A stretch of 50,915 nucleotides of DNA from Chloroflexota bacterium (lineage in GTDB: Bacteria; Chloroflexota; Anaerolineae; Anaerolineales; UBA11858): the NCBI GenBank assembly GCA_016865865.1, contig VGOC01000015.1, positions 1 through 50,915 of the forward strand, written 5' to 3'. Positions 15,889-22,998 of the stretch are shown here, one piece after another. The translations under genes were made by a program, and so were the position numbers. The first letter of the stretch is position 1; the number at the start of each line of letters is the position of its first letter. The notes below the pieces were generated by a model, which saw only the letters and a program-made list of their open reading frames with translations, searched no databases and had not been told where the DNA came from.

Positions 15889-16550
15889 GCTTTTTCCTCC
15901 CGGCCTGGCGTTGCGCTGATTCCGATCTTGATCACCAGGTACATGTGGATGGCTAGCAGCAGGATCAACGAGGCGGGTAAAACCCAAACATGCACGCCAA
16001 AGAAGCGCGCCAGGGTGACCGCCGAGAGTTCAGCGCCCCCGCGCATCACGCGCAGGATCCAATCTCCGATCAGCGGGGCCGAGCCTGCAATGCGGGTGCC
16101 GACTGTCGAACCCCAATAGGCTTTCTGATCCCAGGGCAGCAGATATCCGGTAAAGCCAAACCCAACTACAACCAGGAGCAGGAATACACCGCTGAACCAG
16201 GTCACTTCACGGGGGTATTTGTACGCACCCAGGAGAATCACGCGCAACATGTGCAGGACGGTCAACACAACCATCGCGCTGGCGCCCCAGTGGTGCAGGC
16301 CGCGGATCAACCAGCCCATCGGGATTTGCGTGGTGATGTACTGCACGCTGTCATATGCATGGTCTGGGGTGGGCGCATAATAGATGGTCAGTAGAATGCC
16401 TGTCACTGCCTGATTGATGGCGGTGAATAAGGTTGCGCTGCCCAGGGTGTAGAACCAGTTCACCTTTGGGATTTTCCGCAGGAAGATCGCCTCCCAGACG
16501 TTTCGCCAGCCGATTCGCTCATCGAGCCAGTTCGTTACTCTCGTTATCAT
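15885..16550 (-). CDS. cytochrome b6-type subunit of a Rieske/cytochrome b complex
   Basis: 221 residues and four membrane helices. The two bis-His heme b sites are visible: GLHHWGAS and TVLHMLRVI in helix B, GVHVWVLPAS and LAIHMYLV in helix D. GYLLPWDQKAYWGSTV is the conserved quinol-site loop. The length is that of a split cytochrome b6 rather than a full-length mitochondrial-type cytochrome b, and the missing half is the next gene. It oxidises quinol and passes electrons to the Rieske protein and to the low-potential hemes. The ATG lies 1 base after the Rieske stop. Confidence 0.96.
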   Translation of the reverse strand: MITRVTNWLDERIGWRNVWEAIFLRKIPKVNWFYTLGSATLFTAINQAVTGILLTIYYAPTPDHAYDSVQYITTQIPMGWLIRGLHHWGASAMVVLTVLHMLRVILLGAYKYPREVTWFSGVFLLLVVVGFGFTGYLLPWDQKAYWGSTVGTRIAGSAPLIGDWILRVMRGGAELSAVTLARFFGVHVWVLPASLILLLAIHMYLVIKIGISATPGREEKA

Positions 16551-16551
16551 C

Positions 16552-17034
16552 TTATCCTCCTCCCAAAACGAACAGTTGACCGTCTTCCTCTTTGACTGGA
16601 TACTGGTCGAGGGGGCGTGGGGGCGGGCCGGAGATCACCTCGCCATTTTTCGCGAAAGCTGCATTGTGACAGGGGCAGAAGAACTGTCCTTGATCTGCGA
16701 TCCAACGCACGCGGCAGCCAAGATGAGTGCAGATATTCGACAAGGCCACGAAATCGCGCCCGTTCTCGGTGAACACGTAGAACGAGAGTTCTTCCTTGTT
16801 GGTGATCCAGCCCGTCTGGCGTTCGATTTCGGTCTTGAAGAGCGTTGGCGTTCCCAGCTCGACCTTGGATACTGAACCCAATCGGATCCAATTTTGTTCT
16901 TCTTCTTTTCGAGCAGCAGGGCCGATGATATAGGCAATAGCTGGTATGCCAAAGCCGGCGCTGATGATCCCGCCGATGGCCCATGTCATAAAACCTAAAA
17001 ATCCTCGCCGGTCTATCGTCCGTTTTTCGTTCAT
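16552..17034 (-). CDS. Rieske [2Fe-2S] protein
   Basis: 160 residues from ATG 17034. The N-terminal RRGFLGFMTWAIGG is a twin-arginine export/anchor segment with one membrane helix. The cluster ligands are in CTHLGC and CPCHNAAF, followed by the Pro-rich GPPPRPLDQYPV loop. It takes electrons from quinol at the outer face and passes them to the c-type domains. It is the first gene of a three-gene unit with cytochrome b and the multiheme subunit IV. It is divergent from the sensor kinase at 17199, with 164 bases between. Confidence 0.96.
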   Translation of the reverse strand: MNEKRTIDRRGFLGFMTWAIGGIISAGFGIPAIAYIIGPAARKEEEQNWIRLGSVSKVELGTPTLFKTEIERQTGWITNKEELSFYVFTENGRDFVALSNICTHLGCRVRWIADQGQFFCPCHNAAFAKNGEVISGPPPRPLDQYPVKEEDGQLFVLGGG

Positions 17035-17186
17035 GTTTTGTATTCCTTTTCCTGACAGAGCACGACCGAAATGTGCATCAGGACAAATTCGGTCTATCTT
17101 ACCATAGTGCGGCTTGTTATCGCAACTGAGGAGGGATAGCCAGCTACTACCCAGTTTGATAGGCGACATCACGAATTTGCTTGAAG

Positions 17187-17192
17187 TATAAT
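17187..17192 (+). promoter_or_regulatory. TATAAT -10 element giving a nearly leaderless kinase mRNA
   Basis: TATAAT sits only 6 bases before the ATG at 17199. Transcription would then start at or within a base or two of the start codon, and no Shine-Dalgarno sequence is visible. The -35 region is not clear. The alternative is translation from TTG 17181, which overlaps the -10 element. Confidence 0.4.
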
Positions 17193-17198
17193 CAGGTC

Positions 17199-18707
17199 AT
17201 GCCTACCGCAGGGTTAGTGCTGATCTTTTTTTTCTATGGCCTGGCGTTTTTCAGCATGGGCCTGATCGTCGCAATCGAACGCGATCGCGGCTCCGATCCC
17301 CGGTTGCGCCATGCGCTCTATCCTTTGATCGGCTTTGGGGTGATCCACGGCGCGCATGAGTGGTACGAAATCTTCGAGAAGCTGAACCTGCTCCCCGGTC
17401 AGGATATCGCCGCTTTGGCCTGGGAGAGTCTTCGGATCGCGATTCTGGCCTATTCGTTTTTCTTCCTGACAGCTTTTGGAGCCTCCCTGCTCTCTCCCAA
17501 TGAAAAAATCCGCCGCCTCAGCTACCTGGTCACGCTATTCCAGGCTGCTATATGGGGATATGGGCTTCTGACCATGGCCCGGCAATATGATATTCACGGC
17601 GATTTATGGGACGTCGCCGATGTATGGACGCGTTATGTCGTCGCGATCCCTGGCGCGCTGCTGGCATGCCTGGGTCTGATCAATCAACAGCGGGCTTTTC
17701 GTCTGGCCGGGCTGGAACAATTCAGCCGCGATAGCCTCTGGGCGGCGGTGGCTTTTGCCTGGTATGGCCTGATCGGGCAGACATTTACCCGCCTCAGCCC
17801 TCTGCCCCCCTCCACAGTCATCAATCAGGATCTGTTCCTGGAGATCTTCGGCTTTCCCGTACAATTGCTGCGCGCTTCCGCGGCGATTGCTGTGGCAGTA
17901 TTCGTCACGCGCTTCCTGCGCGCTTTCGAGGTGGAAACCCAGCGCCATATTGCCGATCTGCAGGCGGCTCGCCTGCATGAGGCGCAGCGCAAGGAGGCGT
18001 TACGCGGCGAGCTGCTCAGACGGGTGGTTTCCGCGCAAGAAGCCGAGCGCCAGCGCATCGCCCGGGAGCTGCATGACGAGATGGGCCAGGCGCTCACCGC
18101 GATCGGCCTGGGGCTGCGCGGCATCTCCTCGACCATTCGCCAGGACATCGAGAAAGCCGCCGGCAATTTGCGTCAGCTCGAGGGCATGGCAGTTCGCTCC
18201 CTGGATGAGTTGCGCAGGCTGATTTCAGATTTGCGCCCATCTCATTTGGACGATCTAGGCCTGGCGGCGGCGTTGCGCTGGTATATCGGGGAATTGCAGG
18301 AACGTGTTATCATTGATTTCGATATGGATATCAACCTCTCCGATGGCGCTCCGGAGTTATCTTCTACAGCGAGTACAGCCCTTTTTCGGGTGGCTCAAGA
18401 AGCGTTGACGAATACCATAAAACATGCTATGGCAGATCATGTTTGGGTGCGCCTCCTATACGAAGGCAGTTATATCCGGCTGGAGATCGAGGATAATGGG
18501 GTGGGTTTTCGCCCGGAGCAGTCTATGAAGCCTGGACAAACCGCCTGGGGTTTATTAGGTATGGAAGAGCGCGCCTCGTTATTGGGAGGGGATTTCACCT
18601 TGAAATCAGCGCCTGGAGATGGAACGCGCGTCACGGTGCGAGTCCCATGCCATGACAGCACCGAATCGAAGGAAGAAGATGAAGATACGATTGCTGCTGG
18701 TGGATGA
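17199..18707 (+). CDS. sensor histidine kinase with seven-helix membrane input domain
   Basis: 502 residues. The N-terminal ~240 residues form about seven hydrophobic helices with no obvious extracellular domain (7TM/MASE-like input), so the signal is probably within or near the membrane. A coiled linker follows (RHIADLQAARLHEAQRKEALR), then HisKA_3 (ARELHDEMGQALTAIGLG, phosphoacceptor His292) and HATPase (EALTNTIKHAMADHV, IEDNGVGF, AWGLLGMEERASLLGGDF, GDGTRVTVRVP). It overlaps its regulator by 29 bases. It is divergent from the Rieske/cytochrome b operon and upstream of the octaheme-NrfD unit, so control of respiration is a reasonable inference. Confidence 0.9.
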   Translation: MPTAGLVLIFFFYGLAFFSMGLIVAIERDRGSDPRLRHALYPLIGFGVIHGAHEWYEIFEKLNLLPGQDIAALAWESLRIAILAYSFFFLTAFGASLLSPNEKIRRLSYLVTLFQAAIWGYGLLTMARQYDIHGDLWDVADVWTRYVVAIPGALLACLGLINQQRAFRLAGLEQFSRDSLWAAVAFAWYGLIGQTFTRLSPLPPSTVINQDLFLEIFGFPVQLLRASAAIAVAVFVTRFLRAFEVETQRHIADLQAARLHEAQRKEALRGELLRRVVSAQEAERQRIARELHDEMGQALTAIGLGLRGISSTIRQDIEKAAGNLRQLEGMAVRSLDELRRLISDLRPSHLDDLGLAAALRWYIGELQERVIIDFDMDINLSDGAPELSSTASTALFRVAQEALTNTIKHAMADHVWVRLLYEGSYIRLEIEDNGVGFRPEQSMKPGQTAWGLLGMEERASLLGGDFTLKSAPGDGTRVTVRVPCHDSTESKEEDEDTIAAGG

Positions 18708-19329
18708 CCACGCGGTTGTGCGTTCGGGCCTGCGGATGCTGCTCGAAGGTGAGGAGGATGTTCAGATCGTCGGCGAGGCGGGTATGGCGAGCGAGGCGAT
18801 CAACCTGACCCCTGACCTGCGCCCCGATGTCATCTTGATGGATATCGGCCTGCCGGATATCTCCGGCATCGACGCGACCCGCCAGATCAAGGACCTGTGG
18901 CCGGATACCGCCATCGTGGCTTTGACGATCCATGAAGACGAGGAGTATTTCTTCAAGATGCTCGAGGCGGGCGCCAGCGGTTATGTGCCGAAGCGTGCTG
19001 CTCCCGAAGAATTGCTCACCGCCATCCGGGTGGCCGCCTCTGGAGAAGTCTATCTCTACCCGTCCCTGGCGAAGTTATTGGTCAAAGATTATCTGATGCA
19101 GGATCAAATAGATGGTGAGATTCGCGCCCTGGACGGTTTGACGGGACGACAACAAGAGGTATTGGCGCTCCTGGCGGAGGGCGTGACGAATGCCGAGATC
19201 GCCGAAAGGCTGCATATCAGCCCCAAGACAGTCGCTTCTCACAGGGAGAATATCATGCAGAAGCTCAATTTGCACTCCAGGACGGAGTTAGTCAAATACG
19301 CCCTTCGCAAGGGGTTGATTCAGTTGTAG
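18679..19329 (+). CDS. NarL/LuxR-type response regulator
   Basis: 216 residues. Receiver: LLLVDDHAVVRSGLRMLLEG, phosphoacceptor Asp55 in ILMDIGLPDISG, Thr in VALTIHED, Lys in YVPKRAAPEELL. The LuxR helix-turn-helix is LTGRQQEVLALLAEGVTNAEIAERL and on to MQKLNLHSRTELV. ATG 18679 lies inside the kinase gene, behind AAGGAAG, which gives a 29-base overlap and probable translational coupling. Cognate partner of the seven-helix kinase. Confidence 0.95.
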   Translation: MKIRLLLVDDHAVVRSGLRMLLEGEEDVQIVGEAGMASEAINLTPDLRPDVILMDIGLPDISGIDATRQIKDLWPDTAIVALTIHEDEEYFFKMLEAGASGYVPKRAAPEELLTAIRVAASGEVYLYPSLAKLLVKDYLMQDQIDGEIRALDGLTGRQQEVLALLAEGVTNAEIAERLHISPKTVASHRENIMQKLNLHSRTELVKYALRKGLIQL

Positions 19330-19364
19330 GGGGATGCATCGGGTATTCGACCGATTGGATATAT

Positions 19365-19401
19365 TGTGAAAATAGGAACATAACCTAGGGTGGTCACCCC
19401 C
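19365..19401. promoter_or_regulatory. degenerate third copy of the shared operator motif
   Basis: TTGTGAAAATAGGAAC followed by TAACCTAGGGTGGTCACCCCC resembles the motif at 27048-27098 (TTGTGAAAATATTAAC, then CACCCCCC), but the spacing is 15 rather than 19 bases. It sits between the response regulator and the small-membrane-protein/octaheme/NrfD unit. The surrounding gap, 19330-19532, also carries GATGCATCGGGTAT and an inverted echo near 19416-19432, and no gene. Confidence 0.3.
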
Positions 19402-19532
19402 TGCTGGTCCGATACGATCATGCATTCTCCGGTTTGTGAAACTAGTCGCACAGCCGATTTACTTGCGGCCATTCTATTGCTACACTGAGCATACCATCAA
19501 TCGAAACCTGTATTGAGAAAGGTAGGTGAAAG

Positions 19533-19640
19533 ATGTCTGCAATAGTATTAGGTACTCTGTTGGTTGTGCGAATCATTCTGCCCTTGGCGTTGTGCCTGGC
19601 GGTCGGGACCATGCTGGAGCGACGGCGGTTGACAGGCTGA
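19533..19640 (+). CDS. 35-residue single-helix membrane protein
   Basis: ATG 19533 to TGA 19640 encodes 35 residues: MSAIVLGTLLVVRIILPLAL, then a continuing hydrophobic stretch, ending in a positively charged MLERRRLTG tail. It is one transmembrane helix with an inside-positive C-terminus. The ribosome site GGTAGGTG lies 5-12 bases upstream, and the next membrane protein starts 13 bases after the stop. Very small membrane proteins of this type often stabilise respiratory complexes (CydX and CcoS are examples of the principle, not homologues). Its position at the head of the octaheme/FeS/NrfD unit suggests that role here. It is too short for most gene finders. Confidence 0.6.
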   Translation: MSAIVLGTLLVVRIILPLALCLAVGTMLERRRLTG

Positions 19641-19653
19641 TAGCGAGGTATTC

Positions 19654-20004
19654 ATGGAGACAACTCAGGGGTTGCTCCTGGCGATCGGTTGGTTTCTGTT
19701 GCGCTTCGGCTTGCCGGTAGCTCTGACGGGGCTTGTCATCTGGCTCTTCAAACGTCTGGACGCGCGCTGGCAGGCCGAAGCCCAGGAATATCGAAAGCGC
19801 ACCGGCGTTGAAAGCCTCGCGCCCACGGTGCGTTGCTGGTTACTCAACGACTGTCCAGAAGAACGTAAACAAAACTGCCCTGCATTTCTGAATCAGGGGA
19901 CCCCCTGCTGGCAGCATTTTCGCGCTGGCGATGGATCCCTTAGAGAGAGCTGCCTCGGCTGTGGAGTATTTCGAGGGGCTCCTGTCCTGGCGTCTGGTGT
20001 TTAG
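19654..20004 (+). CDS. small membrane protein with two-CW cysteine domain
   Basis: 116 residues. One membrane helix (about residues 5-30) is followed by a short charged linker and a cysteine-rich domain, CWLLNDCPEERKQNCPAF then TPCWQHF and later CLGCGVF. The C-W...C-P...R..C-P-A...C-W pattern is that of the two-CW domain found in small redox-associated proteins of anaerobes, whose function is not established. The cysteines could bind a metal or an iron-sulfur centre at the cytoplasmic face. It sits directly upstream of the octaheme cytochrome and is presumably in the same operon. Confidence 0.6.
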   Translation: METTQGLLLAIGWFLLRFGLPVALTGLVIWLFKRLDARWQAEAQEYRKRTGVESLAPTVRCWLLNDCPEERKQNCPAFLNQGTPCWQHFRAGDGSLRESCLGCGVFRGAPVLASGV

Positions 20005-20017
20005 AAAGGATTACGCA

Positions 20018-20938
20018 ATGACAAAACGATTACTCTTCCGTGCGTGCATAGCAATACTGTTTGCTATCCCCTTTGGATTAGCGGCTGTCGCTGGCGTTCA
20101 GGCCAGCGACAGCCCACAGGATAGTTCTGGCGGCCCGAATTGCCAGGTATGCCATCCGGCTGTTGTCGCCGTTTGGGAGACGAGCCGTCATGGCCAGGCC
20201 ATGGCCGACCCTGCTTTCAAAACAGCCTGGGAGGAGAGGGGGAAACCTCAGGAATGTCTTCCCTGCCATACAACCGGCTATGATCCCGCTTCGGGGACCT
20301 GGGCGGCGGATGGCATCGTCTGCGAGGCCTGTCACAGCCCTATCGCGAAGGATCATCCCAATACTCCTATGCCCTCGGACAGCTCGGTGAATCTGTGCGG
20401 CGACTGCCATCAGGAGACCGTCTTCGAATGGCAGGTCAGCCATCACCGCACGGCGGAACTCTCTTGCGTGGACTGTCATGGGCAACACTCGACCTCGTTG
20501 AAAGGCGAGGATGCCCAGGCTTTATGCGCCAGTTGTCACCGTGAGCGTGCATCGAATTACGCCCATTCCGCCCACAGCCTCGAAGGGCTGCAATGCGCCG
20601 ATTGCCATCTCAACCCTACGGGAGGAGAGGTGGGGGAGGGGCATGCCGCTTTAGATCACAGTTTCCATGTCAAGCTGGAAACGTGCAATGAGTGCCATTC
20701 CTATGATATGCATGATCCCGTGGCTGTACACACGAATGATTTACCCCTAGAGCCAGATGCGATGGCGTCGGCGGCGAATATCGGCGTCAGTCTCGACCCA
20801 GGGCCGATCAGCCCGATCTACTACGCGCTATTATCGGCGCTGGTGGGCATGGCTTTTGGATTGCTGGTTGCTCCCTGGATCGAGCGCTGGTATCACCGGC
20901 TCGATGTACGGGATCATTCCGAAGAGCAGGGCGAGTGA
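20018..20938 (+). CDS. membrane-anchored octaheme c-type cytochrome
   Basis: 306 residues from ATG 20018 (AGAAAGGA upstream). A signal peptide (to VQAS) precedes eight CxxCH sites: CQVCH, CLPCH, CEACH, CGDCH, CVDCH, CASCH, CADCH, CNECH. A C-terminal membrane helix (ISPIYYALLSALVGMAFGLL) anchors it with a short charged tail. The N-terminal CQVCHPAVVAVWETSRHGQAM is the start seen in cytochrome c554-like and multiheme cytochrome c3-type proteins. With the following ferredoxin-like and NrfD-like genes it would form a quinone-linked electron-transfer complex. Its terminal partner is unknown. Confidence 0.88.
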   Translation: MTKRLLFRACIAILFAIPFGLAAVAGVQASDSPQDSSGGPNCQVCHPAVVAVWETSRHGQAMADPAFKTAWEERGKPQECLPCHTTGYDPASGTWAADGIVCEACHSPIAKDHPNTPMPSDSSVNLCGDCHQETVFEWQVSHHRTAELSCVDCHGQHSTSLKGEDAQALCASCHRERASNYAHSAHSLEGLQCADCHLNPTGGEVGEGHAALDHSFHVKLETCNECHSYDMHDPVAVHTNDLPLEPDAMASAANIGVSLDPGPISPIYYALLSALVGMAFGLLVAPWIERWYHRLDVRDHSEEQGE

Positions 20939-20949
20939 GGAGGTGCCTT

Positions 20950-21732
20950 ATGACAGAAAAGAAACAGACGGTAGGTCGGCGTGAATTTCTGAAGCTCGCC
21001 CTCGGGGGCGGCGCGGCGGTTGCCAGTTTGAAGATCGCTAAAAACGCATCTGCTTCGAAACCGGTAGGGTCCAGCCCCCACAAATGGGCGATGGTCATTG
21101 ACCAGGGCAAGTGCATTGGTTGTGAGTATTGCACGAACGCCTGCCGGGCGCATAACGATATTGCCCCTGACATCTCGTGGAACCGGGTGATCGTATCCAG
21201 TGAAGTCAATGGCGAGAAGATCTATGTGGCGAGGCCGTGCATGCAGTGTGAGCATGCTCCTTGTGTGGATGTCTGTCCGGTAAAGGCCAGCTACTATCGC
21301 TCCGATGGCATCGTGATGATGGACTATGATCGGTGCATCGGATGCCGATATTGTGAGGTGGCCTGCCCCTACAATGCCCGGGCTTTCAATTGGGAGAAGT
21401 ACACAGGCGATAACCCCATGGTGCCTGAATGGGGGGAGCCAGAAGTCGAACGCAGGCCGCGCGGCGTGGTCGAGAAATGTTCTTTTTGTTATCAGCGCGT
21501 AGATCGTGGTCTCGCCCTCGGGTTGACGCCCGGTTTGGATCCAGAAGCCACCCCAGCCTGCGTGGGCGCCTGTCCCGTCGGGGGGCGGGTATTCGGCGAT
21601 CTTAATGATCCAGAGTCGCAGGTGAGTCAAATCTTGAAAACGCGCGTGACCCACCGTCTTAGAGAGGATCTAGGCACCGGGCCGCGGGTCTATTATATCT
21701 GCCCAGAGAACTCTGATTCCCTCGAGGCATAG
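20950..21732 (+). CDS. exported NrfC/DmsB-like protein with four [4Fe-4S] sites
   Basis: 260 residues from ATG 20950 (GAGGAGGTG just before). A twin-arginine signal (GRREFLKLALGGGAAVA) implies export folded. Cysteine clusters: CIGCEYCTNAC, CMQCEHAPCVDVCP, CIGCRYCEVACP, and CSFC with CVGACP near the end. This is the pattern of the four-cluster electron-transfer subunit of molybdopterin and Nrf/Psr-type complexes. It would carry electrons between the NrfD-like membrane subunit and the octaheme cytochrome. No catalytic molybdenum subunit is in the window. Its stop lies 5 bases before the NrfD gene. Confidence 0.92.
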   Translation: MTEKKQTVGRREFLKLALGGGAAVASLKIAKNASASKPVGSSPHKWAMVIDQGKCIGCEYCTNACRAHNDIAPDISWNRVIVSSEVNGEKIYVARPCMQCEHAPCVDVCPVKASYYRSDGIVMMDYDRCIGCRYCEVACPYNARAFNWEKYTGDNPMVPEWGEPEVERRPRGVVEKCSFCYQRVDRGLALGLTPGLDPEATPACVGACPVGGRVFGDLNDPESQVSQILKTRVTHRLREDLGTGPRVYYICPENSDSLEA

Positions 21733-21737
21733 CATCC

Positions 21738-22973
21738 ATGAAGATCAAAAACCTTACTCGAAAGCTTACGAAATTCCATTACTGGTTAGCTGGTTTGACA
21801 GCCGTGATGGTCGCTGGCGTGATCGGCGGCCTGATCGTCTTTGCTAAAGGATTAGTGGTCACCAATTTGACAGATCTTGTGCCATGGGGTTTGTGGATCA
21901 CGATAGATCTGTCGTCTATTGCTCTGAGCGCGGGCGCGTTTACGCTGTGCGCAGCCGTTTACTTGATCGGTTTGAGGGAATACCAACCTGTCGCCCGCAC
22001 GGCGACTTTCATCGGCATCATCGGGTATAGCATGGCGATGCTGTGCCTGCTGATGGACATCGGCCGCCCCGAACGTTTCTGGCATGCCTTTGTCTTCTGG
22101 AATGTGCACTCTGTTCTGTGGGAAGTCACTATGTGCGTAGGTTTGTATTTCGCCGTGTTGACGCTGGAAACCCTGCCGATTATCGGACATTCCGAGTGGT
22201 TCGTAGGGCGTTGGCCTAGAATCGCGGGTTGGCTATCGAAAGTTCATCATTATGCGCCTTATCTGGCTATCGCCGGGCTTTTCCTCTCCATGTTGCACCA
22301 GTCATCTTTGGGCGCCACCTACGGTGTGCTCAAAGCCAGGCCGCTGTGGTACACCCCAAGCCTGTCGGTGCTGTTCATGGCTTCGGCGATAATCGGCGGT
22401 ATCTCCTTGACGATCCTAGCCTCCATGATTGCGGCGAGAGTCAGTGACAAAGCCAATGTGGATGACGCTTTGCTCGAAAAGCTTGCCCATTTTATCGGTT
22501 GGGCGTTGGTGGTTTATCTCTATTTCCGCTTCTGGTACACCTTCTCGATGACCTACACTTATGAACCAGGACGCACAGAGGGGCTGCGCCTGCTCACCAA
22601 AGGCCCGTTAGCATTCAATTTCTGGTTTGGGGAGATGCTCTTCGGGGCCGTGATCCCCATGATCATCTTGCTCAAGAAGGAATGGCGCGCCCGCGCCTGG
22701 TTGCGGATGACGGCGCTGGCGCTGGTCATCGGTGGGCTGGTTGCCTACCGGTGGGATGTGAATCTCTCGGGGCAGTTGATCGTCCTGACCTATCTCCAGG
22801 ATGAAATCAATGCTTTCTACACCAGTTATTCGCCCGCTTTCATCGAGATCGTTGTGGGGGCAGGCGTGATCGCTTTTGGGGTATTGGCATTTACCCTGGG
22901 TGTTCAATATATGAAGGTTGTAGATCATGCCTCAACCGAACATGCAGTAGAGGTGCATGTGGAACCTGTTTGA
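21738..22973 (+). CDS. NrfD/PsrC-like quinone-interacting membrane subunit
   Basis: 411 residues with about nine to ten membrane helices and no heme motif. Family features seen: VPWGLWITIDLSSIALSAGAFT in an early helix, MDIGRPERFWHAF, WEVTMCVGLYFAVL, LHQSSLGATYGVLK and PLWYTPSLSVLFMASAIIGG. NrfD/PsrC proteins exchange electrons with (mena)quinone in the membrane. The length is that of the long DmsC/HybB-type NrfD proteins. It forms an operon with the ferredoxin-like and octaheme genes. The stop faces the convergent NapC-type gene 26 bases away. Confidence 0.93.
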   Translation: MKIKNLTRKLTKFHYWLAGLTAVMVAGVIGGLIVFAKGLVVTNLTDLVPWGLWITIDLSSIALSAGAFTLCAAVYLIGLREYQPVARTATFIGIIGYSMAMLCLLMDIGRPERFWHAFVFWNVHSVLWEVTMCVGLYFAVLTLETLPIIGHSEWFVGRWPRIAGWLSKVHHYAPYLAIAGLFLSMLHQSSLGATYGVLKARPLWYTPSLSVLFMASAIIGGISLTILASMIAARVSDKANVDDALLEKLAHFIGWALVVYLYFRFWYTFSMTYTYEPGRTEGLRLLTKGPLAFNFWFGEMLFGAVIPMIILLKKEWRARAWLRMTALALVIGGLVAYRWDVNLSGQLIVLTYLQDEINAFYTSYSPAFIEIVVGAGVIAFGVLAFTLGVQYMKVVDHASTEHAVEVHVEPV

Positions 22974-22998
22974 TTTTGCTCATTGAGCGTTTGGCGAT

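Noticed and set aside
20018..22973. Complete alternative complex III or NrfABCD nitrite reductase operon
   Set aside because: Only one FeS and one NrfD-like subunit are present, there is no NrfA-type catalytic cytochrome with a CxxCK site, and the ActA-F gene order is absent.
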